Origin: Thermococcus sp. JdFR-02
Lineage (GTDB): Archaea > Methanobacteriota_B > Thermococci > Thermococcales > Thermococcaceae
Length of the DNA: 61,472 nucleotides
Assembly (NCBI GenBank): GCA_002009975.1
Contig: MTLP01000039.1
Coordinates: 1 to 61,472, forward strand
Direction: 5' to 3'
The notes under the pieces are model-generated. The model had not been told where the DNA came from. It saw nothing but the letters and a program-made list of their open reading frames with translations, and did no database searches. Positions within the stretch are counted from its first letter, which is position 1. The number at the start of each line of letters is the position of its first letter. Made by a program: the position numbers and the translations under genes. This document shows, in pieces, positions 8,468 through 17,185 of the stretch.

Positions 8468-9279
8468 ACTAACACCCCCAATAGTGAAGCAATTAAAGCT
8501 ATGCTACCAAATACTATACAGAACTTTGAGAAATTTAATCTTTCCGCTAATTTTAGCATTACTTCAAGAGTTAGCAAACTCACAATAAACGCGCTCACAA
8601 CGGCAACGGCAGATACTGAGACCGGTTCATCTATGGCAGTTAGCTCTAAAAATAAAGCACCTGAAATTGCTGGAATAGCCATTAAAAAGCTCAACCTTAC
8701 AGCCTTTTCTTGCTTAACGCCTAACAAAAGTAATGCTCCGATAGTTGCACCAGATCTAGAAATCCCTGGAAGAACTGCAACACCTTGAGCAACTCCAACT
8801 ATTATTGCATCAACTATGCTAACCTCTTCCTTGCTCGATTTTAATCCTTTATTTATCTCCATATGTCCAATCGGAGTCTCTTTGGCTTTTTTAATCATTA
8901 AACCAGTGATAATCAGGGCTACGCCAATAAACGCATTCACAACCTCGAGGTTTAAACTACTGACTATTTCTTTGAACGCTTTGTAGATGGGAAATCCTAC
9001 AAGTGCTGTAAAAAGTGTCGAGTAGAATAGAAAAGTTTCCTCTTCTTCCCATCTAAAAGTTAGCAATTTCATTAAAATCCTGCTAAACTCATACCTAAAT
9101 TTAAACAGTAAAGCCATTAAAGTTCCTAGATGCATTAAAAGGGCATAAGAATAAGCTTTTTCTGGAGGAATAGAGAATACGTTCATCAAAGCTAACATAA
9201 CCTGTCCAGAACTGCTTACTGGCAACCACTCGGTAATTCCCTGCAATATCCCCATTATAAGTGCTTGAATATAATCCAT
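8464..9279 (-). CDS. uppP: Polyprenyl (undecaprenyl/dolichyl)-diphosphate phosphatase UppP family
   Basis: An integral membrane phosphatase of the BacA/UppP family, about 271 residues, that recycles the polyprenyl-diphosphate carrier; in archaea the carrier is dolichol-like. Motifs are intact: ITEWLPVSSSG at residues 15-25 (Glu17) and PGISRSGAT at about 190. Around eight hydrophobic spans are visible. The open frame extends 49 codons upstream, but that stretch is polar and unlike the family. The ATG at 9279 begins MDYIQALIMG, the classic N-terminus, and follows GTGAT. First gene of a three-gene operon. Confidence 0.92.
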   Translation of the reverse strand: MDYIQALIMGILQGITEWLPVSSSGQVMLALMNVFSIPPEKAYSYALLMHLGTLMALLFKFRYEFSRILMKLLTFRWEEEETFLFYSTLFTALVGFPIYKAFKEIVSSLNLEVVNAFIGVALIITGLMIKKAKETPIGHMEINKGLKSSKEEVSIVDAIIVGVAQGVAVLPGISRSGATIGALLLLGVKQEKAVRLSFLMAIPAISGALFLELTAIDEPVSVSAVAVVSAFIVSLLTLEVMLKLAERLNFSKFCIVFGSIALIASLLGVLV

Positions 9280-9463
9280 GTCGATCACAAACTTAAGTAA
9301 AGATATATACATGATAAAGTTTTCGTGTGTGAAGATTTTGAGATTTTTTGAATCGATGAATGTTGAGATGTTCTCTGAACCAAAATGTTTTATCTTCGAA
9401 CCCGTGAATTTCATTAGGCTTACCAAACGTTTTTAAAGATACCTACATTAAAAATAATTAAAA

Positions 9464-9477
9464 TTAGGGAAACCTAA
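9464..9477 (+). promoter_or_regulatory. DtxR-like operator of the feo operon
   Basis: Perfect inverted repeat TTAGG-GAAA-CCTAA. It lies about 30 bp downstream of a likely TATA box (TTTTTAAAG at 9430-9438), so it covers the predicted transcription start, and 11 bp before the feoA ATG. The half-site equals that of the DtxR/IdeR consensus (TTAGG...CCTAA). The same element precedes the ABC metal transporter (30524-30539) and mptA (39712-39725). Confidence 0.7.
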
Positions 9478-9488
9478 CGGTGATGGTC

Positions 9489-9719
9489 ATGTATGTACGT
9501 TTAACTCAGATGAGGGAAGGAGAAAAAGGGGTTGTGGTAGATATTCGAGGTGGTCCTGGAATCAGACAAAGGCTTCTTGGAATTGGAATAACTCCCGGAA
9601 CAAAGATTTGGGTAATTAAGGCTGGTAGACCTGGACCTTACATTATAGCTATTGGAAATATGCGCTTAGCCATTGGTCATGGAGCTGCTGATAAAATAAT
9701 TATAAGGAGGGAAGCCTAA
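9489..9719 (+). CDS. feoA: Ferrous iron transport accessory protein FeoA
   Basis: A 76-residue SH3-like FeoA protein that assists FeoB in Fe(II) uptake. Family features are RGGPGIRQRLLGIGITPGTKI and AIGHGAADKIIIR-type strands. The third possible start (ATG 9489) is chosen because the upstream GTG (9480) and ATG (9483) fall in the GGTGATGG Shine-Dalgarno region. Its TAA overlaps the ATG of feoB by one base, so the two are coupled. Confidence 0.92.
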   Translation: MYVRLTQMREGEKGVVVDIRGGPGIRQRLLGIGITPGTKIWVIKAGRPGPYIIAIGNMRLAIGHGAADKIIIRREA

Positions 9720-11761
9720 TGGGTTGCTGTGATGTTAAAAACGATCCAAAAATATCTAATAAAAAAGGTCTCAAAATAGTCGCTCTTGCTGGAAACCCAA
9801 ACGTTGGTAAAACAACTATCTTCAATGCTTTGACTGGTTTAAGGCAACACGTTGGGAATTGGCCCGGTGTTACGGTGGAAAAGAAAGAGGGCATAATGAA
9901 ATACAAAGGAAGAGAATTTTTAGTCGTTGATTTGCCCGGTACATATAGTTTAACAGCTCATTCTATTGACGAACTCATAGCGAGAAATTTCATCCTTGAT
10001 GGAAATGCAGATGTGGTTGTAGATATCGCTGATTCATCATGCCTGATGAGAAATCTCTTTTTAACAATGGAAATCCTTGAGATGGGAGTTAAAAATGTTG
10101 TAATAGCTTTAAATAAAATTGATTTAGCCAAGAAGAAAGGCGTAAAGTTTGATATAAGAAAAATGGAGAAAGTTTTAGGAGTGCCAGTTATACCAACAAA
10201 TGCAAAGAGCGGTGAAGGTTTGGATGAACTTAAAAAAGCAATTGTGGCTATGATAGATGGCAAAATAACAACAAATCCCGTGATTCCAGTTTATGAAGAA
10301 CCAATTGAAAGAGAAATCGAGCATATAAGCAAACTTTTGACTGGAACTGTGTTAATTGAACGCTATAATCTCAGATGGCTTGCCATAAAGCTTTTGGAAA
10401 GGGATGAAGAAGTTATAAAGCTTGTTTTAAATCATCTTGGTCATGGCAAGATGGACGAAATTTTACAGCATATAAGTGAGCTTGAGCAGTATTACAAGCG
10501 CTCGCTCGATATAGTTATAGCAAACCAGAAGTATGAGTTCATTGACAATCTAATACATCAATTTGTTATCCACCAAGGAGAATTTAAAGAGACTCTGAAT
10601 GATCAGGTAGATAGAATACTAACTCACCCAGTTTATGGATTTCTAAGCTTAGCAGCTGTCTTTTATGCATTGTTTAAGTTTGTCTTTACATTTGGAACAC
10701 CAATGCAAGAACACTTAGATGCTCTGTTCAGCAATCTTGGAGAGGCTATAGCACCTTATATAGCAAATGAGATGGTTAGAGGCTTAGTCGTTGATGGCAT
10801 CATTGGTGGAGTAGGGGCTGTGCTGAGCTTTTTCCCATTAGTGTTTTTACTCTTTATAGGGATGGCAATATTAGAAGATACTGGGTATATGGCAAGAGCA
10901 GCGGTAGTTATGGAAAGAGTAATGAGGAAATTCGGCTTACCAGGGAAGAGTTTTATTCCAATGGTTTTAGCATTTGGATGTAATGTCCCAGCAGTCATGG
11001 CTACTCGAGCTTTAGATGATGAGAGAGATAGGATAATAACCATGCTCATTAATCCATTAGTTCCATGCAGTGCGAGGATGGTTGTAATAACATTTTTGGC
11101 AGGGGCATTTTTCCAAGAGCACAAAGCTTTGATTGCAGTGGGTATATACATGATTTCAATACTCTTGGCTCTGCTCTCTGCATTGCTAATTGGAAAGTTT
11201 ATAATAAAAGGTGAGGAGAGTCCCTTTGTAATAGAACTTCCCGATTATTTGATTCCCTCATGGAAGACAGTGATAATACACTCTTGGGAAAGAAGCAAGG
11301 AATTTTTAAGGAAAGCTGGAACTGTGATACTTTTTGGCGCTATACTAATATGGTATCTGAGTAATTATCCAGTTCCTGTAGGTAGTGGTTTAAGCTATGC
11401 AGAAAAGCTTGGAAAAGCGTTAGAACCTTTCTCAATGTTGATGGGTTTAGATTGGAAAGCCGCGGTAAGTTTAATATTTGGCATAATTGCAAAAGAAAAC
11501 GTTATCGCAACTTATGGCATTCTATATGGTGTTGAAGAGGGTGAACAGGCTTTAGCTATACTTATGAGGAATGCAATGACGCCTCTGCAAGCCTTTACTC
11601 TAGCTTTAGTGACAACGCTTTACTTGCCATGTATAGCCACAATTGGTGCAATAAGAGCAGAGGGGGGAAATAAGTGGGCTTTAGTTGCGGTTGTTTACAA
11701 TTTAGCATTAGCAAGCATAATTGGGATTTTGGTCTACCATTTGGGTTTCTTTTTACTTTAA
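9719..11761 (+). CDS. feoB: Ferrous iron transporter FeoB
   Basis: Fe(II) permease of 680 residues with an N-terminal G domain. G1 is GNPNVGKT at residues 25-32, G3 is DLPGTYSL near 72 and G4 is NKID near 120. A helical GDI-like domain and two Gate-type membrane halves follow, including the conserved LAFGCNVPAVMATR and NPLVPCSARM stretches. A Cys pair near the N-terminus (MGCCDV) is a small curiosity. Full length for the family and intact. It sits between feoA and a FeoC-like regulator under the palindromic operator, so iron-dependent repression is expected. Confidence 0.96.
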   Translation: MGCCDVKNDPKISNKKGLKIVALAGNPNVGKTTIFNALTGLRQHVGNWPGVTVEKKEGIMKYKGREFLVVDLPGTYSLTAHSIDELIARNFILDGNADVVVDIADSSCLMRNLFLTMEILEMGVKNVVIALNKIDLAKKKGVKFDIRKMEKVLGVPVIPTNAKSGEGLDELKKAIVAMIDGKITTNPVIPVYEEPIEREIEHISKLLTGTVLIERYNLRWLAIKLLERDEEVIKLVLNHLGHGKMDEILQHISELEQYYKRSLDIVIANQKYEFIDNLIHQFVIHQGEFKETLNDQVDRILTHPVYGFLSLAAVFYALFKFVFTFGTPMQEHLDALFSNLGEAIAPYIANEMVRGLVVDGIIGGVGAVLSFFPLVFLLFIGMAILEDTGYMARAAVVMERVMRKFGLPGKSFIPMVLAFGCNVPAVMATRALDDERDRIITMLINPLVPCSARMVVITFLAGAFFQEHKALIAVGIYMISILLALLSALLIGKFIIKGEESPFVIELPDYLIPSWKTVIIHSWERSKEFLRKAGTVILFGAILIWYLSNYPVPVGSGLSYAEKLGKALEPFSMLMGLDWKAAVSLIFGIIAKENVIATYGILYGVEEGEQALAILMRNAMTPLQAFTLALVTTLYLPCIATIGAIRAEGGNKWALVAVVYNLALASIIGILVYHLGFFLL

Positions 11762-11783
11762 TTAATTATTTGGAGGTTTATGA

Positions 11784-12047
11784 ATGGCAAAACTTGATAA
11801 TCTTTTAGAGTTAATAAGAAGTGGAATTACAAATCCAAAAGAGCTTGCTGAGAAGCTTGGGGTTAGTTATGAAGAAGTTGAAGGTATGATAAAAATTTTA
11901 GAGAGTATGGGTTATGTGGAGGAGATTAAGTTTGGAGAAAATGCCTGTAATAAGTGTCCTTTGAAGAGTATTTGCCCTGGAAGCTGTATAATGTTTAAAG
12001 GGAAAATTTATCAGCTCAAAAAGAAAGATTTTGCATTAAAAAGATAA
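11784..12047 (+). CDS. feoC: FeoC-like winged-helix protein with Fe-S type cysteines
   Basis: An 87-residue protein. Residues 1-48 form a winged helix (NPKELAEKLGVSYEEVEGMIKILESMG pattern; wing at YVEEIKF). Cys55, Cys58, Cys64 and Cys68 form C-x2-C-x5-C-x3-C, as in FeoC proteins thought to hold an iron-sulfur cluster and to control FeoB stability or feo expression. GGAGGTTT precedes the ATG. It closes the feo operon 22 bp after feoB. Confidence 0.85.
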   Translation: MAKLDNLLELIRSGITNPKELAEKLGVSYEEVEGMIKILESMGYVEEIKFGENACNKCPLKSICPGSCIMFKGKIYQLKKKDFALKR

Positions 12048-12139
12048 CAACTCGCCTCAGTTTTAAAACTTCAAGTGATATATTTTATAACCGTAAAATA
12101 TATAAGTGCTTCATTTTTAAATTATTATCGGTGGTATTA

Positions 12140-13381
12140 ATGAAAGCGGTTATTCTCGCAGGAGGATTTGGAACAAGATTGAGACCCATTTCGTCAACAA
12201 GGCCAAAACCCATGGTTCCTGTTCTTGGAAAGCCTAATCTACAGTATATTTTGGAGAACTTGGAAAAAATTAAGGAAATCGATGAGGTAATATTATCGGT
12301 TCACTATATGAGAGGAGAAATTAGGGAGTTCATTGAGGAAAAAATGAGCGATTATCCAAAAGACATAAGATTCATCAACGATCCCATGCCCTTAGAAACA
12401 GGAGGCGCGATTAAAAACGTTGAGGAATACGTAAGCGATCAATTCTTGGTGATTTATGGAGATGTCTTTACAAACTTCAACTTCGAGGAGCTAATTGAAG
12501 CACACAAGAAAAATGGCGGAGCAGTAACAGTTGCAATAACAAAGGTCTATGATCCAGAAAAATATGGTGTTGTACAGCTAGATGAAGAAGGAAAGATAGT
12601 TGAATTCGAAGAAAAACCCAGAAGACCAAAAGCAAATACAGTTGACGCTGGAATTTATATGGTAGATAAGGAGATTCTAAATGAGATACCAAAGGGGAAA
12701 GAAGTTTATTTTGAGAGGGAGATAATACCTAAACTTGTGAATGAAGGGAAAGTTTATGGTTACATGATGCCAAGGGAAATTTATTGGGTTGATCTGGGAA
12801 GTCCAGATGATTTATTCTATGCCCATCAAATAGCCTTAGATGAAATAACCAAAGCAAACGGGTACTACACAATTGCAGAAGGAGCAGAGGTTCCAGAAGA
12901 TGTGGAGATTCAAGGACCAGTCTACATAGATGAAGGAGCAAAGATAGGACATGGAGTGAAAATCAAAGCTTACACATACATCGGACCAAACAGCGTTGTT
13001 AAGGATAAAGCCTATCTAAAGAGATCAATATTAATCGGAAGTGACATAATTAGGGAAAAATCAGAGATTAAAGACTCAATCCTTGGAGAGGGAGTTGTAA
13101 TTGGAAGCAACGTCATTATAAAAGAAAACGCAGTTATAGGAGATTATGCAAAGATCTACGACAACTTAGTGATCTATGGTGCAAAAGTCCTTCCTTGGAA
13201 GAAAGTCGAGGAATATGAAGCGTGGATAAAGCTTAAGTTAGATCCAACAAAGGTCAGACCAGAGCTTACACCCGACAGGTGTCCACTTGGCTTGCCTGAG
13301 TGTATTTACAAGAAGTTTAGGGCAATTGCAGCTGAGAAGCCACCTTGTGACGAATGTATTGAGAACCAATGGTTATTCTGA
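12140..13381 (+). CDS. Sugar-phosphate nucleotidyltransferase (mannose-1-phosphate guanylyltransferase-like)
   Basis: About 413 residues. The N-terminal domain (1-235) carries LAGGFGTRLRPISSTRPKPM, the activation signature, plus VIYGDVFT for the metal Asp, FEEKPRRP and WVDLGSPDD. This is the pattern of GDP-mannose pyrophosphorylase-like enzymes. Residues about 245-350 are hexapeptide beta-helix repeats. The last 45 residues are unusual: four cysteines in RCPLGLPEC and PPCDEC, possibly a metal-binding tail. The start is ATG 12140, since the GTG at 12131 lies in the GGTGG site. Single gene; product likely a nucleotide sugar for glycans or compatible solutes. Substrate cannot be read from sequence. 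Confidence 0.82.
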   Translation: MKAVILAGGFGTRLRPISSTRPKPMVPVLGKPNLQYILENLEKIKEIDEVILSVHYMRGEIREFIEEKMSDYPKDIRFINDPMPLETGGAIKNVEEYVSDQFLVIYGDVFTNFNFEELIEAHKKNGGAVTVAITKVYDPEKYGVVQLDEEGKIVEFEEKPRRPKANTVDAGIYMVDKEILNEIPKGKEVYFEREIIPKLVNEGKVYGYMMPREIYWVDLGSPDDLFYAHQIALDEITKANGYYTIAEGAEVPEDVEIQGPVYIDEGAKIGHGVKIKAYTYIGPNSVVKDKAYLKRSILIGSDIIREKSEIKDSILGEGVVIGSNVIIKENAVIGDYAKIYDNLVIYGAKVLPWKKVEEYEAWIKLKLDPTKVRPELTPDRCPLGLPECIYKKFRAIAAEKPPCDECIENQWLF

Positions 13382-13395
13382 GAGAAGATTTCTTA

Positions 13396-13412
13396 CTTTT
13401 TACATATTTTTC
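13396..13412 (+). terminator. T-rich terminator after the nucleotidyltransferase
   Basis: Two T clusters (CTTTTT and ATTTTTC) occur 16-30 bp beyond the stop codon, between this gene and the convergent dacZ. They fit archaeal poly-T termination. Confidence 0.4.
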
Positions 13413-13426
13413 TTGAAAAAACAAAA

Positions 13427-14233
13427 TTAGTATTTCATCCTTGGATTGTATTCTAAGATTATTTCACCTTTTTTGAACATTCTTATGACACCGCTTTCAG
13501 AAAGGGTTATTGCAATTGCTTTTGTTATCTTGGTAATCCCAGCGGCAGCTATGTGCCTACTCCCTAATCCTGGAGGAATTTTAACGTCAATTTTCTTTGG
13601 ATCAACATCTATGTATCTTCCAGCAGCCACCAATCTTCCAGTGTTGCTGACTATAAAGGCACCATCTAAAAGAGAATACTCCTTTATAACCTCTTTAACC
13701 TTCTTGTCCAAAACGTTTAACTTATGCCCTTTAAAGGGATTTGGTATCATCTGATGAGAATGCTTTAAAACATTTTTCGTATCTCCTACAACAAACATCG
13801 TTCCCGTTGGATAGCCTTCTCTCCATTCAAGACTTAACTCTAAAGTTATTTCCAAAAGCCTCTGTAAGACTGTTTGAGCTGTGGAAAAAAACGCTTTTGT
13901 AAAAATTCCACCTTTTTTTGCTGTTCTAATACCAATGCTTGCAGGAGTTACATAAACAAAAGAATCTCCCTCTGCTATAAGCTCATGCTCTAAAAGAAAA
14001 GCAGATACAAGGTTTAATATATTTTTCAATCCTAAGCTTAATGGAACAGGAATTCGCTTAATTTTCTCATTAGACACATCAAAGCCTTTACCTACAACCA
14101 CAACTGGGATATCAGTTTTGGGCAAATATTCTTCAAGTGAAGGAGTTACAATAACCAAAGCTTTAGCTCCAAGCTCTTTTGAAAGTTCAACTGCTTTATC
14201 AATGAACTTTTTAAATTGCTCTACATTTTCCAT
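13427..14233 (-). CDS. dacZ: Diadenylate cyclase DacZ (DisA_N domain)
   Basis: Makes cyclic di-AMP from two ATP; DacZ is the euryarchaeal type and the nucleotide is linked to osmotic control. In the 268-residue protein the catalytic blocks are LLDGAFIV (Asp190-Ala192) and GLGSRH (222-227) in the C-terminal DisA_N domain. The N-terminal 140 residues form the pyruvate-kinase-like accessory domain seen in DacZ. The ATG at 14233 follows GGGTGTAAGG; an upstream TTG at 14245 would put the start in front of that ribosome site and is less likely. Transcribed alone, convergent with the nucleotidyltransferase. Confidence 0.9.
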   Translation of the reverse strand: MENVEQFKKFIDKAVELSKELGAKALVIVTPSLEEYLPKTDIPVVVVGKGFDVSNEKIKRIPVPLSLGLKNILNLVSAFLLEHELIAEGDSFVYVTPASIGIRTAKKGGIFTKAFFSTAQTVLQRLLEITLELSLEWREGYPTGTMFVVGDTKNVLKHSHQMIPNPFKGHKLNVLDKKVKEVIKEYSLLDGAFIVSNTGRLVAAGRYIDVDPKKIDVKIPPGLGSRHIAAAGITKITKAIAITLSESGVIRMFKKGEIILEYNPRMKY

Positions 14234-14445
14234 CCTTACACCCAATTATAGTATTTTTGTCAATTGTTTATAAAACTTTAGGAAATCGTTAATAAACGGA
14301 TGAGAAAGCTTTATTAGAAAAATCTGATTTACAAGGATAAACGCAAAAACTGAAACATTACTTCATGAAAAAATTTTAATACATTGGATGATATACAAAG
14401 TAACAAAAAGTTGGGGAAAGTAGCACTTAATAAAGGTGAATGAAA

Positions 14446-14985
14446 ATGAAAATTGTAGTTGCCATAACTGGAGCCAGTGGAGTAATATACGGTATCAAAT
14501 TAGTTGAAGTTTTGAAAGAATTAAAGCAAGAAGTTATAACAGTAGCTTCAAAAACTGGGCTTGCAATAATTAAGCATGAGTTGGGAATGACGTTTAAGCC
14601 TGACTATACGGAGGATAATCTATTTGCGCCAATAGCATCTGGTTCTTATCCCTTCGACGCAATGGTCATAGCACCATGTTCTATGAAAACTTTAAGTTCG
14701 ATAGCAAATGGCTACGCTGACAATCTAATCACTAGAGCTGCCGATGTTGCGCTTAAAGAGCATAGAAAACTGATACTTCTCGTTAGAGAGACGCCTTTAA
14801 ACTTAATTCATATTAGAAATATGTTAAAAGTTTCCCAAGCAGGTGGAGTAATAATGCCAGCATCTCCAGCATTTTATCACAATCCCCAAAATCTTGATGA
14901 TATGATAAACTTTATATTGGGAAAAATCTTAGATATTTTGCATATTGACCATAAATTATACAAAAAATGGGGTTACGAGGTGTAA
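14446..14985 (+). CDS. ubiX: Flavin prenyltransferase UbiX
   Basis: Prenylates FMN to make the cofactor prFMN used by UbiD-type decarboxylases. The 179-residue protein starts [16 protein letters not shown], the flavin-binding loop. It also has [23 protein letters not shown]-type residues (PCSMKTL) and LVRETPLN. The ATG at 14446 is 6 nt after GGTGA; the ATG at 14440 is too close. It leads an operon with an Lrp-type regulator 3 bp downstream. No ubiD gene is in the window. Confidence 0.92.
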   Translation: MKIVVAITGASGVIYGIKLVEVLKELKQEVITVASKTGLAIIKHELGMTFKPDYTEDNLFAPIASGSYPFDAMVIAPCSMKTLSSIANGYADNLITRAADVALKEHRKLILLVRETPLNLIHIRNMLKVSQAGGVIMPASPAFYHNPQNLDDMINFILGKILDILHIDHKLYKKWGYEV

Positions 14986-14988
14986 ACA

Positions 14989-15471
14989 ATGTTGCAACTT
15001 GATGATTTAGATAGAGCTATAATAAGGCTCCTTAAGGAAGATGCTCGCTTAACTATTGCAGAGATCAGCGACCGGCTAAATAAGCCCGAATCAACTATAC
15101 ACTTTAGAATAAAGAAGTTACAAGAAAAAGGAGCTATAGAAAGATATACAATAATTCTCGGAAGCAGTCTAAAGCCTAAACATATAGCGTTTCTAGTATT
15201 GAAAGTTGAAAAGCCGGTCATAGAGGACTTTCTCGAGCGCTATTTAGAATACATAACCAAAACCCTCTCAATGTTACCAAACGTTCTAATGGTTGCAAAG
15301 AGCGGTGATGATAAGATAGTTGCTATAGTTGGGGAAGATACTCAAGAAAGACTCGATAGATTCATAGAAGAGAACATAAAGAGCATTCCAACATTGAAGG
15401 AAGTGTTAGTATTTCCGATTAGAGAGTTTAAGAAGGGAGAGGAACTTGTTGGATTTTTAGCGGGGATTTGA
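14989..15471 (+). CDS. Lrp/AsnC family transcriptional regulator
   Basis: 160 residues. The N-terminal helix-turn-helix covers LDRAIIRLLKEDARLTIAEISDRLNKPESTIHFRIKKL (residues 7-44). The rest is a RAM-like alpha/beta domain with IAFLVLKVEK and MVAKSGDDKIVAIVGED. Such proteins sense amino acids and act as local or global regulators. It lies between ubiX and a CYTH gene, abutting both, so it may regulate its own operon. Ligand not predictable. Confidence 0.88.
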   Translation: MLQLDDLDRAIIRLLKEDARLTIAEISDRLNKPESTIHFRIKKLQEKGAIERYTIILGSSLKPKHIAFLVLKVEKPVIEDFLERYLEYITKTLSMLPNVLMVAKSGDDKIVAIVGEDTQERLDRFIEENIKSIPTLKEVLVFPIREFKKGEELVGFLAGI

Positions 15472-15975
15472 ATGGAGGTTGAGATTAAGTTCAGGGTGGA
15501 GTTTGACAGAATTAGGGAGAAAATAGAGTCCATTGGAGCTAAGTTCATTGGAGAGGAGATTCAAGAAGATTTATATTTCTCCCTTCCTCCTAAGCATCTC
15601 TTGAGAATTAGGAGAATTGCAAACTTAGGAGAGAGTATTTTGGGTTATAAAGAAATTAAGGATGAGAGAAATGAAGAATTTGATGAGATAGAGGTTAGAG
15701 TGGAGGATTTTGATAAAACGAGAGAGATTTTAAAACGTCTGGGGTTTAAGGAAGAAGTTTGGGTTAAAAAACATCGCTATATCTACAAACTCGATAATGT
15801 AACCTTCGAGCTTAACAAAGTTGAAGGATTGGGGGATTTTCTTGATATTGAAGTTATGAGTGATAACATTAAAAAAGCTAAGGAAAAAATTTGGGAGATT
15901 GCAAAACTTTTAGGATTAAAGGAGGAGGATGTAGAGCCGAGGCTCTATCAAGAGTTGTTAAAAGAAAAAATTTGA
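15472..15975 (+). CDS. CYTH-domain protein (CyaB/triphosphatase type)
   Basis: 167 residues of the CYTH superfamily, which hydrolyses triphosphates (thiamine triphosphate, inorganic triphosphate) or cyclises ATP. The N-terminal ExExK motif is MEVEIKFRV (Glu2, Glu4, Lys6). Other tunnel residues are visible in LLRIRRI, ILGYKEIKDE and FLDIEVM. Start codon directly follows the stop of the Lrp gene, so they are coupled. Archaeal members are usually annotated as class IV adenylate cyclase, but triphosphatase activity is at least as likely. Confidence 0.85.
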   Translation: MEVEIKFRVEFDRIREKIESIGAKFIGEEIQEDLYFSLPPKHLLRIRRIANLGESILGYKEIKDERNEEFDEIEVRVEDFDKTREILKRLGFKEEVWVKKHRYIYKLDNVTFELNKVEGLGDFLDIEVMSDNIKKAKEKIWEIAKLLGLKEEDVEPRLYQELLKEKI

Positions 15976-17169
15976 TCATTTAGCTGTAGCTACAATTTTA
16001 ATTATATCATTGAACTGCAATTCATGATCTTCTCCAATTCTTCTGTGAGTCTTTGCATTTATCGCATAGAGAAATGTGTCTCCTAAATCGGTGTGTACTT
16101 TGTAAGCCAAATCCCTTGGAGTTGACCCCTTTGGCATCAGGTAAACATGAGGCAAAACGTTTCCAAAGCTATCACTTAGCTTATGCTCATCCTCAACTGG
16201 ATAAACTGGTACTAAGTTCAAAAGTTCAAAAACTGCTTTATTTATAACTTCCTGAACTCCCGTAGACCCAAATCTTTGAAGGACTTTTTCTCTAATCAAT
16301 TCAAGAGCTTTTTCTTGCTTATGGGTCAAAGGCTTCAAGACCTTAAAATCGCTCTGCCCAGGTAAATAATCAATGTAACCTGCTTTTGCGGCTTTTCTTA
16401 ATGTTAGCTCAGCCACAGCTGAAGTGGGAATGACTATGTAGCCTCTCTTTTCACCTTCTTCAATTAATCTTTTAATTTGTTCATCGCTTACCATGTCAGC
16501 CTTGTTAGCAGCTATAATTATTGGCTTGTTAATCTTCCTAAGCTCACTTACAAACCCAAATAAGTCCTCATCACTCCATTTTGTTGGGTCTTCGCTAAGG
16601 TTGGCTTTATGCATCGCTTCAAGTACATCCCCTTCATTAACCCCAATTCCAGTTAACTGTTCCGCTATCGCTCTTGCAAGCCTTAAATGTTGCAGTTTAA
16701 CTCTCTTGGCAAACTTTTCCCAGTTTTTGCTTAAAATACCATAAACCCAATAATCAATCTCCTTTTCCAGAAACTCAATGTCATTTATTGGGTCATAGTT
16801 ATCGGTTGGTCTTCCCTCTTCATCTGTTTTTCCACTTGCATCTACGATGTGAATTAAAGCACTCGCCATTCTTAAGTCATCTAAAAACTTGTTTCCCAAA
16901 CCTCTACCTTCATGGGCTCCAGGCACTAAACCCGCAACATCAATCATCTTTATCGGTATTAGGGCCAAACCATCCTTATACTCATAATTCTGAGGATTTG
17001 GGGCACATCCAAGTTCTTTACAAGGATGTTCAGTTATTGCATAGCTAACACCGATGTTGGCATCAATAGTTGTGAATGGATAATTAGCAATATGCACATC
17101 TACAAGAGTTGCAGCGGCAAAAAATGTGGACTTTCCGACGTTTGGCTTTCCAACGACTCCAATTTCCAT
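15976..17169 (-). CDS. ychF: YchF/OLA1-type GTPase-like ATPase
   Basis: A 397-residue translation-associated P-loop protein of the archaeal YchF group. G1 is GKPNVGKST at residues 6-14, followed by a YPFTTIDAN switch segment and DVAGLVPGAHEGRGLG. The specificity motif is ANKADM. A C-terminal TGS domain (about 310-397) contains LMPKGSTPRDLAYKVHTDLG. Known relatives bind ribosomes and hydrolyse ATP. Convergent with, and directly abutting, the CYTH gene. A typical housekeeping gene with no oddities. Confidence 0.93.
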   Translation of the reverse strand: MEIGVVGKPNVGKSTFFAAATLVDVHIANYPFTTIDANIGVSYAITEHPCKELGCAPNPQNYEYKDGLALIPIKMIDVAGLVPGAHEGRGLGNKFLDDLRMASALIHIVDASGKTDEEGRPTDNYDPINDIEFLEKEIDYWVYGILSKNWEKFAKRVKLQHLRLARAIAEQLTGIGVNEGDVLEAMHKANLSEDPTKWSDEDLFGFVSELRKINKPIIIAANKADMVSDEQIKRLIEEGEKRGYIVIPTSAVAELTLRKAAKAGYIDYLPGQSDFKVLKPLTHKQEKALELIREKVLQRFGSTGVQEVINKAVFELLNLVPVYPVEDEHKLSDSFGNVLPHVYLMPKGSTPRDLAYKVHTDLGDTFLYAINAKTHRRIGEDHELQFNDIIKIVATAK

Positions 17170-17185
17170 TTTATCACCTCTTTAG

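Noticed and set aside
9280-9426. 49-codon N-terminal extension of UppP
   Set aside because: Polar, unlike any UppP N-terminus. MDYIQALIMG at 9279 is the canonical start with a ribosome site.
14281-14345. Possible C/D box guide RNA between dacZ and ubiX
   Set aside because: CTGA boxes are present, but the C box is mismatched and the box spacing (about 20 nt) does not fit the 12-nt archaeal guide rule.
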